The notes below the pieces were generated by a model. It had not been told where the DNA came from. It saw only the letters and a program-made list of their open reading frames with translations, and searched no databases. Of a stretch of DNA of 64,000 bases, positions 16,404-25,784 are shown piece after piece. Source of the DNA: Vibrio gazogenes (GTDB lineage: Bacteria > Pseudomonadota > Gammaproteobacteria > Enterobacterales > Vibrionaceae). Every line of letters begins with the position of its first letter. Position 1 is the stretch's first letter. The position numbers and the translations under genes were made by a program. Location of the stretch: contig NZ_CP018835.1 in NCBI RefSeq assembly GCF_002196515.1, positions 2,852,001-2,916,000 on the forward strand, read 5' to 3'.

Positions 16404-17288
16404 TTATTCTGTGCCTTTAATCCGCCCGCGACAAACCCGTTCGGTTATCTCCCGCAATTTATCTACTTCACTTTGTAAATACGTCAGCTCTTCGGCGGTG
16501 ATCTCGTAATGCTCGGAATAACGGGCATCGATGTAGGCGCGTTTAAGGCGCTGGAAGCTGCGGCGGTGGAATTTGTTGTCCATCGGGAATCGCTCGGCAA
16601 AGGCCGGATCTTGTTGGGCGCACATCGAGCGCAGGCTTTCAATATTGTGGGTTTTGGGCAGATAGTTGGTACACACTAACAGGGTGCAGGCGAAAAAACG
16701 TTCGGTGGCTTGGTGAAGCATGAATGCAGCGAGATTCAAGTCTTTGTTCTCGAACATGATTCTGAAATATTTTTCATGTTGCTCAGCACTTTCAAACCAG
16801 TGGCTAAAGTGTTTACTGGCTATCGCAACGCGCTCTGCTTCACTTAAATTCCCCGGCATGGGCAGCTCTCGCTTATCGGCGCTGAACAGTTCAATGCCTT
16901 GTTCACGAATATCAGCAAAGAAGTAATGACCTTGCTGGAGCTGCTGATGGACTTCATTGAGCGTGTGGACGATCAAGCCGAGTGGGGCAGAAGTGACCCG
17001 ACGCGCGATCTGCTCTTCGGCGCTGTGCCACACCGCGTACTCTTCGACCAATGATGAGCGGTTGACGATCACCAGAATATCGTAATCGCTGATATAACCG
17101 TTGGGTCGGTCGCTCACCCATGTGCCTTTGGCATGGCTGCCGAACAGGATAATTTTAAGGATCCGAAATTCAGCCTTACTGCCATTTTTGTTGCGCAGAA
17201 AATCATCCAGCGTATCGCGTAATACGGTGGTGATGGTGTGAAGTTCTTGCTGCTTCCGCTCCGGGAGGTGGTCGAGTGCTGTTTTCAT
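16404..17288 (-). CDS. Fused nucleotidyltransferase-HEPN protein
   Basis: A 294-residue protein of two domains. The N-terminal MNT-type nucleotidyltransferase has ILFGSHAKG (residues 47-55) and the metal-binding SDYDILVI (Asp68, Asp70). The C-terminal helical HEPN domain (about 150-290) has YIDARYSEHYEI near 255, where the Arg and His resemble a shortened R-x-x-x-H RNase motif. MNT and HEPN usually occur as a two-gene antitoxin-toxin pair; here they are one polypeptide, as in a known family of fused proteins found in many proteobacteria. It is monocistronic. A role in RNA or protein modification, or in defence, is possible but unproven. Confidence 0.82.
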   Translation of the reverse strand: MKTALDHLPERKQQELHTITTVLRDTLDDFLRNKNGSKAEFRILKIILFGSHAKGTWVSDRPNGYISDYDILVIVNRSSLVEEYAVWHSAEEQIARRVTSAPLGLIVHTLNEVHQQLQQGHYFFADIREQGIELFSADKRELPMPGNLSEAERVAIASKHFSHWFESAEQHEKYFRIMFENKDLNLAAFMLHQATERFFACTLLVCTNYLPKTHNIESLRSMCAQQDPAFAERFPMDNKFHRRSFQRLKRAYIDARYSEHYEITAEELTYLQSEVDKLREITERVCRGRIKGTE

Positions 17289-17501
17289 CGCGGTTATCCT
17301 ACTATGAGCCGGGGGTAAAACAAACCGTTACCGCGTCGAGTGGGGTTGTTTTTGCTGAACATTGCCAGTTTTATCATGATGATACCTTGCTGTGATTTGA
17401 TGTTGGTATCGTGAGCGATTTTGTTGGCAGTGGCGAGGCAGGCAGGGTCACTTTGCGACACAATTCGTGAATTCCCATACTTCTTTAATACTTTTAGAGA
17501 C

Positions 17502-17527
17502 AAAAAGGCCACCTGACGGTGGCACTT
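17502..17527 (-). terminator. Intrinsic terminator of the crdAB operon
   Basis: GCCACC-TGAC-GGTGGC (17508-17523), with a plus-strand A-run at 17502-17506 that becomes the T-run on the minus strand, 22 bases after the crdB stop. Confidence 0.85.
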
Positions 17528-17548
17528 TTGTGGTTTGAATCGGTGTGT

Positions 17549-19969
17549 TTAGTCCATTTCTGCAATCGCGGTTTGCCCTGCAATTCGGCCAAACGTAAAG
17601 ATATCAGCCAGTGCATTGCCACCAAGACGGTTACCGGCATGGATACCACCGGCCACTTCACCGGCTGCGTAAAGGTTCTTGATTGGCTGGTTATTTTCAT
17701 CAAGCACACGCGTTGCCGTATCAATCTTCAGGCCGCCCATTGTATGGTGCACGGCGGGTTGACGTGGCGTTGCATAGAAAGGTGCTTTTTCCACTTTCAA
17801 GCTAAACGTATCTTTATGGAATTCAGGGTCGTGTTCAGCTTCAACATAGCTGTTGTACTTGTTCACGGTCTCCACCAGTACGGCCGGATCCATCCCCACT
17901 TGGCGGGCTAAATCTTCCAGTGTATCGGCTCTGAACAGGGTGCCGGCTTCAACTTGACGGTCAATTTTCTCCTGACTGGTGTTGGCTGCGGTCTTCTTGA
18001 TTTCATCATCCGCAATCAGATAGAACAGCCCCCCCTCAGCCAATGCCGCTTTGGTCAGAACGTCACGCCCTGCGAATTCATTGATAAACCGTTTGCCTTG
18101 TTTGTTCACAATGACGAAGTTTTCCGGTGGCACCTGAAGACCGCTGAACAGTTCACCGGTGTTCGGGTCTGCGACCGGCATCATCTGAGTAAAGCCCATT
18201 CCCGTTAATCCGGCACCTACAGACTGACCCAGCAGGATGCCGTCACCTGTCATCGCGTAGGAATTGGTTGTCTTGATATCGTCAGCAATGTTGCTCCAGT
18301 AGGTGTTGTACTGTTTGAGCATCTTGGTGTTCGCACCAAAGCCGCCGCTTGCCAGAACAACCGCTTTCGCACGAATCGTGATTTTCTGCCCGTTGACGCC
18401 CGTTGCGATAACCCCTTTGATCTCGCCATCTTCGATGATGAATTCTTTCGCCGGGCTATCGGTGATAATGGTGCCGGACATGTCTTCAATATATTTGCTT
18501 AACGCAAGAATGAAGGCCGTTCCGTATTTTTTCACGGGCTTATGACCACGACGCCAGAGCGCACCGACCGGCGCAAAGACGATATCTTTGTCATATTCCA
18601 CACCGATATCTTCAAGCCATTGAACGCTCTCTAACGCACGATCGGTTAAGATTTTAACCAGATCATATTGGCCATAAATATGATTGCCTTGGAGGTCAGT
18701 CCGTTTACCACCGAAATAAGTCTGCATTCTGTGCAGCAGCGGTGAATCAAACAGGTAACCTTTATTTTTACCGAACTGTGCTTGGTAAGCGGCGAATTCT
18801 TGTTTTAAAGCGCGGAAGTCATCCCGGTACTCTTCGTGAATATCACTTTCATCGATGCTGAGAAGCGCTTCAATGGTGTGTCTTTCACCGGGGTTTTCTT
18901 CAAACGTGCGTTGCCATTCGGGATCTGCTGCGTTAATTGGACCACCGGTACGGATCGTATTCCCCCCGACGGCTGGGTATTTTTCCAGCACAATGGCTTG
19001 TTTCCCTTGTTGTAAGACCGTTGCCGCAGCACTTAAACCGGCACCGCCGCCGCCAATCACCACAACATCACAACTGTATTCTTCATCCCCTTTGTTTAAG
19101 CTACTGGCCGGTTTCGGACGACGTCTTAAAATATCAGGGTTCACGCCCGCCAGTTTCACGGCCTTCGCGACACCATCGAGAACCGCATGACTGGTTTCAG
19201 ACGCGCCAGACAGAGCGTCGACATTCAGTGTCTGACCTTCGATGATTTTGTCTGGGATACGAACGAATACCACGTCTGCCAGACCTTCTGTCTCACCGGC
19301 TGTGTCGATATCAATCCGTTCTATTTTCTTCTCGCTGAACGCCACTTTCATTGGCAGCGCCCCACCGTGACCCAGCGCGTGAACGTCATAAGTGCCCGGT
19401 GTGAACGAGAACGCTTCTTCCTCATTTAATTGGTTGGAAATCTTGGCAAAACGCATGAAGCGTAAGAAGCAAATTTCTAAGAAGTCGATAGTGCTATCGC
19501 TGTTCAGCTGGCCATTGTCATCAAAAGCTTGATGTGCATTGCCCAGTAGGAATTCGTATCCGGGCATCACGTTCGCATTGACGCCGGGGGCATCCAGTAT
19601 TTGACGCAAGTGCAGCTGAGCTCGTGAAGAGCCTTGAGCATCAATGGATGCGCCGATGATCATCACCGGCTTGCCATCAAGCGGATGGAGCTCGTAGCTC
19701 AACCATTCCAGAACACTCTTCAGGCTTGACGGAATCGAGTGGTTATACTCGGGGGTCGCAATAATCACGCCGTCACTTGCGATAATTTTCTCGTTGATTG
19801 CTAGCAGTTGCGGATTGTTGGATGGGTTGTCCTGATTAAACATCGGAACTTCGTCGATTTCCAACAACTCGATGTCTGCTTTGTCTTTAAAATACGCTTG
19901 CATGAACTGAAGCAGTGTCCGGTTGTGGGACTTTGGCGAAGTGGTTCCGACGATTGCTGTAAATTTCAT
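17549..19969 (-). CDS. crdB: Three-domain flavin reductase of unsaturated carboxylates (cinnamate reductase large subunit, CrdB-like)
   Basis: Cytoplasmic 806-residue enzyme with three flavin domains. Residues 1-180 are an NAD(P)H:FMN-reductase fold ([14 protein letters not shown]). About 190-285 form an FMN-bind domain with the ApbE target motif DALSGASET, Thr259 being the likely covalently flavinylated residue. From 300 there is an FAD-binding fumarate-reductase domain ([14 protein letters not shown] near 303; [16 protein letters not shown] at the C-terminus). This architecture, with a separate one-domain partner (crdA) encoded just upstream, is that of the NADH:cinnamate reductase described in Vibrio ruber as I remember it. 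Related fumarate or urocanate reductases differ in domain order. The ATG at 19969 starts 5 bases after the crdA stop, with AGAGG upstream; a TTG at 19996 in the same frame would overlap crdA. Confidence 0.88.
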   Translation of the reverse strand: MKFTAIVGTTSPKSHNRTLLQFMQAYFKDKADIELLEIDEVPMFNQDNPSNNPQLLAINEKIIASDGVIIATPEYNHSIPSSLKSVLEWLSYELHPLDGKPVMIIGASIDAQGSSRAQLHLRQILDAPGVNANVMPGYEFLLGNAHQAFDDNGQLNSDSTIDFLEICFLRFMRFAKISNQLNEEEAFSFTPGTYDVHALGHGGALPMKVAFSEKKIERIDIDTAGETEGLADVVFVRIPDKIIEGQTLNVDALSGASETSHAVLDGVAKAVKLAGVNPDILRRRPKPASSLNKGDEEYSCDVVVIGGGGAGLSAAATVLQQGKQAIVLEKYPAVGGNTIRTGGPINAADPEWQRTFEENPGERHTIEALLSIDESDIHEEYRDDFRALKQEFAAYQAQFGKNKGYLFDSPLLHRMQTYFGGKRTDLQGNHIYGQYDLVKILTDRALESVQWLEDIGVEYDKDIVFAPVGALWRRGHKPVKKYGTAFILALSKYIEDMSGTIITDSPAKEFIIEDGEIKGVIATGVNGQKITIRAKAVVLASGGFGANTKMLKQYNTYWSNIADDIKTTNSYAMTGDGILLGQSVGAGLTGMGFTQMMPVADPNTGELFSGLQVPPENFVIVNKQGKRFINEFAGRDVLTKAALAEGGLFYLIADDEIKKTAANTSQEKIDRQVEAGTLFRADTLEDLARQVGMDPAVLVETVNKYNSYVEAEHDPEFHKDTFSLKVEKAPFYATPRQPAVHHTMGGLKIDTATRVLDENNQPIKNLYAAGEVAGGIHAGNRLGGNALADIFTFGRIAGQTAIAEMD

Positions 19970-19974
19970 TGATC

Positions 19975-20583
19975 TTATGCCTCTTGAGTTTGCCAAACGT
20001 ATTTTTTGTCTTTTTTGATGACGGTTTTTTCTGATAAGAGTTTTGTTATGAGTTGCGTAAACAGCACAAATTCTCTAAAAATCTCATCGAGTTCAGCGCG
20101 CTTCTCTTCATTGATTAAGGTGCCGCTGGTGTTAAAGGCAGATTGCGATTTTCCTAACAGGAATTCGCTGCTTGGCATGAGACGTGCGGCCAGTTCTGGT
20201 GAGTCAAGAATCTGGCGAAGATGCGCTTGAGCGCGTGAGGATCCCAGCGCTCCGTGGGATGCGCCGACAATCAGTACCGGCTTGTCGGTCAGTGCCTGAC
20301 TGGTATAACTGATCCATTCCAATGCGCTTTTCAGTACCGCGGGGATCGCATGATCGTACTCTGGCGTTGCAATGATGACACCATCCGCCTGAAGAATTTT
20401 AGCCGATAGCGCTGCGACTTCTTCGGGGACTTGGTCGTCTTTCACTTCGTAAAATACTGGCAAGTCTCTGACTTCATAGAGTTCAATTCGGGCTTCTTCT
20501 TTGAAGTGCCGTTGCATAAATTGCAACAGCATACGGTTGGTTGACACATTAGAATTGGTGCCAACAATTGCTAAGTAGTTCAT
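19975..20583 (-). CDS. crdA: NAD(P)H:FMN reductase-like small subunit (CrdA-like)
   Basis: A 202-residue flavodoxin-like protein of the NADPH-dependent FMN-reductase family, with FMN-binding [12 protein letters not shown] and [18 protein letters not shown]. It is clearly homologous to the first 180 residues of the adjacent crdB product ([13 protein letters not shown] versus [13 protein letters not shown]), so the pair arose by duplication. It probably forms a heterodimer with CrdB through these related domains and supplies an extra FMN and NADH entry point. A short Lys-rich C-terminal tail ([10 protein letters not shown]) follows the domain. First gene of the leftward operon, divergent from the LysR gene. 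Confidence 0.85.
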   Translation of the reverse strand: MNYLAIVGTNSNVSTNRMLLQFMQRHFKEEARIELYEVRDLPVFYEVKDDQVPEEVAALSAKILQADGVIIATPEYDHAIPAVLKSALEWISYTSQALTDKPVLIVGASHGALGSSRAQAHLRQILDSPELAARLMPSSEFLLGKSQSAFNTSGTLINEEKRAELDEIFREFVLFTQLITKLLSEKTVIKKDKKYVWQTQEA

Positions 20584-20660
20584 ATGAGAAATCTTCCTGT
20601 ATGTTTAATAACCATAATTAAATTCTGGTTACTGTTTTAACATAGTCTGAAGTGGCTATC

Positions 20661-20683
20661 TAATAGTAATGTGTTAGTTATTA
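20661..20683. promoter_or_regulatory. Imperfect dyad in the crdA-lysR divergent promoter region
   Basis: TAATAGTAA and TTAGTTATTA form a partial inverted repeat in the 150-bp space between divergent genes. That is the usual place for a LysR-type operator; the match to the T-N11-A rule is weak. Confidence 0.3.
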
Positions 20684-20733
20684 ATAAGTAATTTGTTATA
20701 GTGGTAAGACTGGCAGTTTAGAAGGGAAATGAG

Positions 20734-21666
20734 ATGTTAAAGTACCACAATCAAAACACTTTATATTACATTGATGCTTTGTTGCGGTTTAGCAATTACA
20801 GTAAGGCTGCTGATTCGCTCTATATTTCCCAACCTTATTTAACGCAGGTCATCAAACGTATTGAAAATGAACTGAACTGTCAGATCATCAACCGCAGTGA
20901 ACTGCCTTACCGTTTAACCGAGCAGGGGAAAGTTTACTATGACTATCTCAGCTCTCTTGAAACGCTTTACGCCAACATGCGCAGGCAAGTCACCGCTTTA
21001 ACCGATGTGGATAAAACGACAATCAAGATCGGGATTTTAGCCAGTATTGGCAGCTACCTTATCCCATTGTTTTTGCCTGATTTTTTGGCTCAGTTCCCCC
21101 ATTGTCAAATCGAGCTGGTGGAAGATCTTCCGGAAAATAATGAGAAGCGGTTATTAAAGGGTGAAGTGGATTTTTTCATCGGGCAGAACTCAAGTCATAT
21201 CGCCCCGAATTTACTGGCAGTGACATGGGGAAGACATAGCTATTTTGCCATCATTCCGAAGTCTTGCGCGCTTTATCAAAAGGATACCGCCAATATTGCT
21301 CCGGGCAGCATTGCGATAGAAGATTTATTGCGGCAGAAGCTTGTATTAACCGCCAGAGGTTCGGCAATCAGAGCGCAGGTAGACCAGCTATTCAGTGTTT
21401 ATAAAGTAAAGCCCGACATCATGCTGGAAAGTACCGAAATAAGAACCGTGAGGCGTCTTGCGATGGCCGATTTAGGCGTCACTTTTATCCCTGAGAGTCT
21501 GGCAATTACTCCCAACCCTTCACAGTACAATATCTATGAACTGCCTGTGGACCAATTAAATTTAGATTACTTCATTGCCTATCATAGTGAGCGGAAACTG
21601 TCAGACTTGGATCAAGGTCTGCTGGATTCGTTTTTGCACATTAAAGAGACCGCCGCGCACGAATGA
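20734..21666 (+). CDS. LysR-type regulator of the crd locus
   Basis: A 310-residue LysR-type transcriptional regulator. The winged helix is at residues 5-65 (FSNYSKAADSLYISQPYLTQ, followed by VIKRIENELNCQII). The effector-binding domain of two Rossmann-like lobes starts near 92. Divergent transcription from crdA and co-orientation with apbE suggest that it controls crdAB, and perhaps apbE, in response to an unsaturated carboxylate. AAGGGAAATGAG before the ATG is a plausible ribosome binding site. Confidence 0.9.
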   Translation: MLKYHNQNTLYYIDALLRFSNYSKAADSLYISQPYLTQVIKRIENELNCQIINRSELPYRLTEQGKVYYDYLSSLETLYANMRRQVTALTDVDKTTIKIGILASIGSYLIPLFLPDFLAQFPHCQIELVEDLPENNEKRLLKGEVDFFIGQNSSHIAPNLLAVTWGRHSYFAIIPKSCALYQKDTANIAPGSIAIEDLLRQKLVLTARGSAIRAQVDQLFSVYKVKPDIMLESTEIRTVRRLAMADLGVTFIPESLAITPNPSQYNIYELPVDQLNLDYFIAYHSERKLSDLDQGLLDSFLHIKETAAHE

Positions 21667-21699
21667 GACAGAACACCGATGGGACGAAAAGGAGAACAT

Positions 21700-22632
21700 A
21701 TGACTGACGCCAATCAAATGATCGAACTGATGGGGACGAAGATTCGCCTTTATTTCAAGGGGGAGCAGGCTGAACAATGGGTCGCAGAAGCGTGTGCACT
21801 GTTAAGACATTACGAGCAGGTTTTTAGTGCCAACGATAAGAACTCTCAATTATTTGCGTTGAAAACGACGGCGGTGAAAGCGCCGGTCGTCGTTGACCGA
21901 GACTTGTATGAACTGATCAAGATCGGCAAAGCGCACAGCCTTGAACCCAACAGTTTTTTGAACATTGCCATTGGCCCGTTGATTAAGCTTTGGCGCATCG
22001 GCTTTAAAGAAGCGCGGGTTCCGAGCCAGGAGGAGATCAACAACGTCTTGGGCTGTTTAGATCCTGCCAATATTGTCCTCGACGATGCGCGTCATTCGGT
22101 ATTCTTTGCTCAAGAAGGTTTAGAAATTGATTTGGGGGCGATTGCGAAAGGATATTTCAGCGATAAGGTCATGGAGTTCTTTAAAGAAAAACAGCCGATT
22201 GCTGCCATGGTTGATATCGGGGGGAATTTGCTGGTTTACGGTGAGTCACCCAAAAACAACCTTGATTGGGATGTCGGGATTCAAAATCCTTTTCTACCGA
22301 GAGGCAATTGTGTTGCCAAAGTCGCGATAAGAAATCAGTCGGTTGTCACCTCAGGCATTTATGAACGAACCTTGAAACACGATGGCAATCAGTATCACCA
22401 CATTTTTGATAGCCACACGGGTTACCCTGTCGACAACAATGTGGCTTCGTTAAGTATTATTGCCGATCAATCATTGGATTGTGACATCTATACCACCAAG
22501 CTGTTTGGATTAGATCCCCAAAGTATTTTAGAGACGGTGAATCAAATCGATGGTCTGGAAGCCGTGGTGATAACTGTTGACGGACAGTTCGCCGTGACAG
22601 CCAATCTCAGGAACAAGGTAACCATGGCTTAG
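21700..22632 (+). CDS. apbE: FAD:protein FMN transferase (ApbE), cytoplasmic form
   Basis: Attaches FMN covalently to a Thr in the (S/T)GA(S/T)xT motif of target proteins. Here the evident target is the DALSGASET motif of the CrdB-like protein encoded 1.7 kb away. Family motifs: FLNIAIGPLIKLWRIG, IDLGAIAKGYFSDKV, VDIGGNLLVYG, HHIFDSHTGYPVDN, and the metal-binding DCDIYTTKLF. There is no signal peptide or lipobox, unlike the periplasmic ApbE that serves NQR and RNF, so it acts in the cytoplasm. Start at 21700 chosen because AAAGGAGAACAT precedes it; an in-frame ATG at 21679 would include that site. It follows the LysR gene by 33 bases. Confidence 0.92.
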   Translation: MTDANQMIELMGTKIRLYFKGEQAEQWVAEACALLRHYEQVFSANDKNSQLFALKTTAVKAPVVVDRDLYELIKIGKAHSLEPNSFLNIAIGPLIKLWRIGFKEARVPSQEEINNVLGCLDPANIVLDDARHSVFFAQEGLEIDLGAIAKGYFSDKVMEFFKEKQPIAAMVDIGGNLLVYGESPKNNLDWDVGIQNPFLPRGNCVAKVAIRNQSVVTSGIYERTLKHDGNQYHHIFDSHTGYPVDNNVASLSIIADQSLDCDIYTTKLFGLDPQSILETVNQIDGLEAVVITVDGQFAVTANLRNKVTMA

Positions 22633-22770
22633 GCTGCGATTGTTCTTCTGGACCATGATGAGCGTACCGGTTAACAAAATAGATATATTTGATTATAAAA
22701 CATCGCTTCTCATCCATTTATTTTTGATAATGTGTACGGCATTAAAACATGATGGGAAGGCGAAATAAAA

Positions 22771-23514
22771 ATGGATAAAATTGTTCAAATATCAGATATA
22801 CACTTTTGTATTAAAGATAAAGATCATCCTTCAAGGAAGCATTTATCTTTCGTGTTAAACAAAATTAATGATTTATATGATGAATATATTTTAGTCCTTT
22901 CCGGCGATCTGGTCATGAACGCTGATCGGGCACATTATTTGGCGCTTTATCAATATATAAGAGATTTTACTAAAAGCGATATCTATGCGATTCCCGGTAA
23001 TCATGACAATATTGCACTCATGAAAGCATTGGCTATGCAAGAGGAATGCTTTAAAATTCAAGATGTTTTAGAAATAGGGAACAATGATATCGTTTTCTTG
23101 GACTCCAGTGAAAAAGGAGAGCATCTCGGTGGAGGAAAGATCGACCTTGCTTATTTTGAAGTCATAAAGTCTCAGCTTAGAGCGCGCGCCAATAAAATCG
23201 TTTTCATTCATCATCCGCCTTTTAAAATTGGCGCAGATTGGTTTAAAAAGATATGTCTTGATAACGGTGATTTATTGATGCAATCACTATCGGAAATAGA
23301 TAATTTAAAATATCTTGCTTATGGGCATTGTCATAATTACTTTATCGAAGAAAGAGCAAATACGGTATTTCTATCATGTCCGTCTTCATGGATTCAGTTT
23401 GATCATTCTTGTCATCATGAAACAAAATATGATCAAGAAAAAGAGATTGGATTTAACGTCTTCCACCTATCCGATGATATCTCCCATGAGACGGTAACAA
23501 TCTCGGTTTGTTGA
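22771..23514 (+). CDS. Calcineurin-like metallophosphoesterase (CpdA-like)
   Basis: A 247-residue cytoplasmic phosphoesterase with the full dinuclear-metal motif set: SDIHF (Asp9, His11), SGDLV, GNHDN, IHHPP and GHCHNY. It resembles class III 3',5'-cAMP phosphodiesterases. The gene is more AT-rich than its neighbours, with many AAA, ATA and ATT codons, which hints at separate acquisition. It stands alone between apbE and the kdp-like genes. GGGAAGGCGAAATAAAA precedes the ATG. Confidence 0.85.
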   Translation: MDKIVQISDIHFCIKDKDHPSRKHLSFVLNKINDLYDEYILVLSGDLVMNADRAHYLALYQYIRDFTKSDIYAIPGNHDNIALMKALAMQEECFKIQDVLEIGNNDIVFLDSSEKGEHLGGGKIDLAYFEVIKSQLRARANKIVFIHHPPFKIGADWFKKICLDNGDLLMQSLSEIDNLKYLAYGHCHNYFIEERANTVFLSCPSSWIQFDHSCHHETKYDQEKEIGFNVFHLSDDISHETVTISVC

Positions 23515-23794
23515 GTTATTGGTGGCTCTTTACTCTGCTTTCTGCATATCGGTAATCCCAGCCAAAAGTCTCGCGCATAGCCATGTCATATACACGGTGC
23601 GCTTCACCCGTTATATATTAGCCTAGGTAATGACGGAACTGATTAATCGCGATACATAAGTCGAGGAAGTTACGATGATGTTTGTGACTTCCTCTGATTG
23701 GATATACCGTGTCTAGATTTCGCTATTTTTTACGCTTTTTTTACGCGAACCCTGATTGCGCATCTGATAGAGTCGCTGTTAAATTTTCTTTCAA

Positions 23795-24835
23795 ATGACG
23801 GCTATGACAATGCGTTGGCTACAGAAGCGTTACCTTTTATCCGCGTCGGTGTTGGTTTTGGCACTTGTCGTCTCTTTCGGACTTGACCACTGGTTAGGCT
23901 CCACAATGGCTGTGTTACTGATACTCCAGCTTTCTATTGTTGTCATTGCTCTCCATTGTCACTCACGACTCGCTTATGTGGCTGCGATTGCCGAAGCCGT
24001 CAGTTTCAACTTTCTCTTTACCACGCCTCGATATTCGCTTCAGATGTTCCACTTAGATGACATCATCAATTTAGTCGTTTTTATTGTGGTGGCCTTTACC
24101 ACCAGCCAACTCGCCGAGCGATATCGACGTCAACAGAATGCGCTAAAACAAGTGCAATTGCGCCACCAAATTTTGCTCTCTGTATCCCATGATTTGCGAA
24201 CGCCGCTCGCGGGGATTATCGGTAACCTTACCACCTTCAAAGAATATCAGATGCAACTGCAAGCCAAAGAAAAGGATGAACTGCTCGACAGTGCCATCAA
24301 AGAGAGTCATCGCTTGCATCAATACATAGAGAACCTGTTGCAAGCAACGAAATTGCAGCACGGCGTGGTTCGCATCCAGAAGCAACAAGAATCTATTGTT
24401 CACATTGTAAAAAGTGTCATCGGCCGTTTCTCCTCATCTACTACCCGTATTGAGGTTGTCGTCAATGGGGCGGTGCCATCGGTTGAAGTCAGTCGGGCTT
24501 TGTTAGAGCAAGCGTTATTCAATGTGCTAGACAATGCGCTGCGTTATTCTCCCAAAGATAAACAGGTCAGTGTGACGATTTATCAGAGCCAGCAGAATGT
24601 GGTGATTGATGTTTACAATCAAGGGCAATCACTGCAACCCGAAGACGCACAACGAATGTTTGAGCTGTTTTATTCCGGCAAGGAAAAAAGAAGTGACGAT
24701 TCTGGCTCAGGACTTGGATTGAGTGTGGCTCAAGGTGTGATCTCAGCCCATCATGGCCATATCGAATGTGTCGACGTATCACAAGGTTGTTTGATTCGGA
24801 TTACGCTGCCTAGCAGTCAACAAGGAGAGCAGTAA
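23795..24835 (+). CDS. Short KdpD-like sensor histidine kinase
   Basis: A 346-residue membrane kinase. Three to four transmembrane helices (residues 12-105) correspond to the DUF4118 membrane module of KdpD. HisKA follows with the phospho-acceptor His132 in VSHDLRTPLAG, then HATPase with NVLDNALRYSPK and GSGLGLSVA. The roughly 400-residue N-terminal KdpD sensor and Usp domains are absent. The next gene (KdpE-like) begins at the base after the stop codon. KtrAB genes, not kdpFABC, lie downstream. Start is uncertain: ATG codons at 23795, 23804 and 23810 are all possible and none has a strong ribosome binding site. Confidence 0.88.
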   Translation: MTAMTMRWLQKRYLLSASVLVLALVVSFGLDHWLGSTMAVLLILQLSIVVIALHCHSRLAYVAAIAEAVSFNFLFTTPRYSLQMFHLDDIINLVVFIVVAFTTSQLAERYRRQQNALKQVQLRHQILLSVSHDLRTPLAGIIGNLTTFKEYQMQLQAKEKDELLDSAIKESHRLHQYIENLLQATKLQHGVVRIQKQQESIVHIVKSVIGRFSSSTTRIEVVVNGAVPSVEVSRALLEQALFNVLDNALRYSPKDKQVSVTIYQSQQNVVIDVYNQGQSLQPEDAQRMFELFYSGKEKRSDDSGSGLGLSVAQGVISAHHGHIECVDVSQGCLIRITLPSSQQGEQ

Positions 24836-25543
24836 GTGAATTACAAAATACTGGTGGTGGATGATGAGCCTCAAATCCAAACGTTTATGCGCATTTCTTT
24901 GGCGGCTGAAGGCTTTGATTACGTAGGAGCAGACTCGTTAGCGACGGCAAAAGTGCAATTTGAGCGTGTTCAACCGCATGTGGTGGTGCTCGATTTGGGA
25001 TTGCCTGATGGTGATGGCATTGAATTCCTATCGATGATTCGTCAGTCAAGTAAAACACCGGTGCTTATCCTCACGGCACGCGATCAAGAAGAAGAGAAGA
25101 TCCGCTTGCTTGAAGCGGGGGCGAATGACTATCTCAGTAAGCCGTTTGGCATTAAAGAACTTATTGTACGCATTAAGGTACTACTGCGAGACTTAGTCAG
25201 TCACCATTTTGGCGAGGATATCGTTACTTTTAGTCCGCTCAAGCTACAAAAAAGTACCCATCAATGCTGGCTTTCCGATGCAGAAGTCATTCTGACCAAA
25301 AAGGAATTTGCGTTTCTCGACATGCTGATGAGGACACCGGGCCAACTTGTGAAGCAAACGGATTTGTTGAAAGAGGTGTGGGGCGAAAGTCATACCGACG
25401 ACACCCACTATCTGCGCATACTGGTTAGTCAGTTACGCAAAAAACTCAACGACAGTGCAGACGAACAACAGATCATTAAAACCGAATCAGGGATCGGCTA
25501 CCGTTTAGTTTCGATGGCGTCACCTCGTGATGAATCTTCATAA
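24836..25543 (+). CDS. KdpE-like OmpR-family response regulator
   Basis: A 235-residue regulator. The receiver domain has acidic pocket Asp9-Asp10, phospho-acceptor Asp53 (VVVLDLGLPDGDG) and the switch Lys in YLSKPFG. The C-terminal winged helix has TKKEFAFLDMLMRTPGQLV and THYLRILVSQLRKKL, close to KdpE. It uses a GTG start directly after the kinase stop codon, which implies tight translational coupling. Likely targets are the ktrAB genes 240 bases downstream. Confidence 0.9.
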   Translation: MNYKILVVDDEPQIQTFMRISLAAEGFDYVGADSLATAKVQFERVQPHVVVLDLGLPDGDGIEFLSMIRQSSKTPVLILTARDQEEEKIRLLEAGANDYLSKPFGIKELIVRIKVLLRDLVSHHFGEDIVTFSPLKLQKSTHQCWLSDAEVILTKKEFAFLDMLMRTPGQLVKQTDLLKEVWGESHTDDTHYLRILVSQLRKKLNDSADEQQIIKTESGIGYRLVSMASPRDESS

Positions 25544-25784
25544 CACCACTTGATGATTGGTCATACTCCATATCGGACGAATGGGTCTGCTTAAAGCAGA
25601 AACACCTGAGTCGATTAAGACCTCGTATCAATGTACTTGGACGTGGTAGCAAGCAATTTTCCACTTGTTTCTAATACAGGCATCTGAATATTACATCTGG
25701 CAATGATCGTGCGCTGGCGGAAATACTTCGCGGTGTTAGCCCTGTAATTGCCACACTTTTGGACAAAATAGTAAAGGTATTGTC

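Noticed and set aside
17294..17512. 72-codon minus-strand frame between the MNT-HEPN gene and crdB
   Set aside because: It overlaps the crdB terminator, has no ribosome binding site, and its composition is not protein-like.
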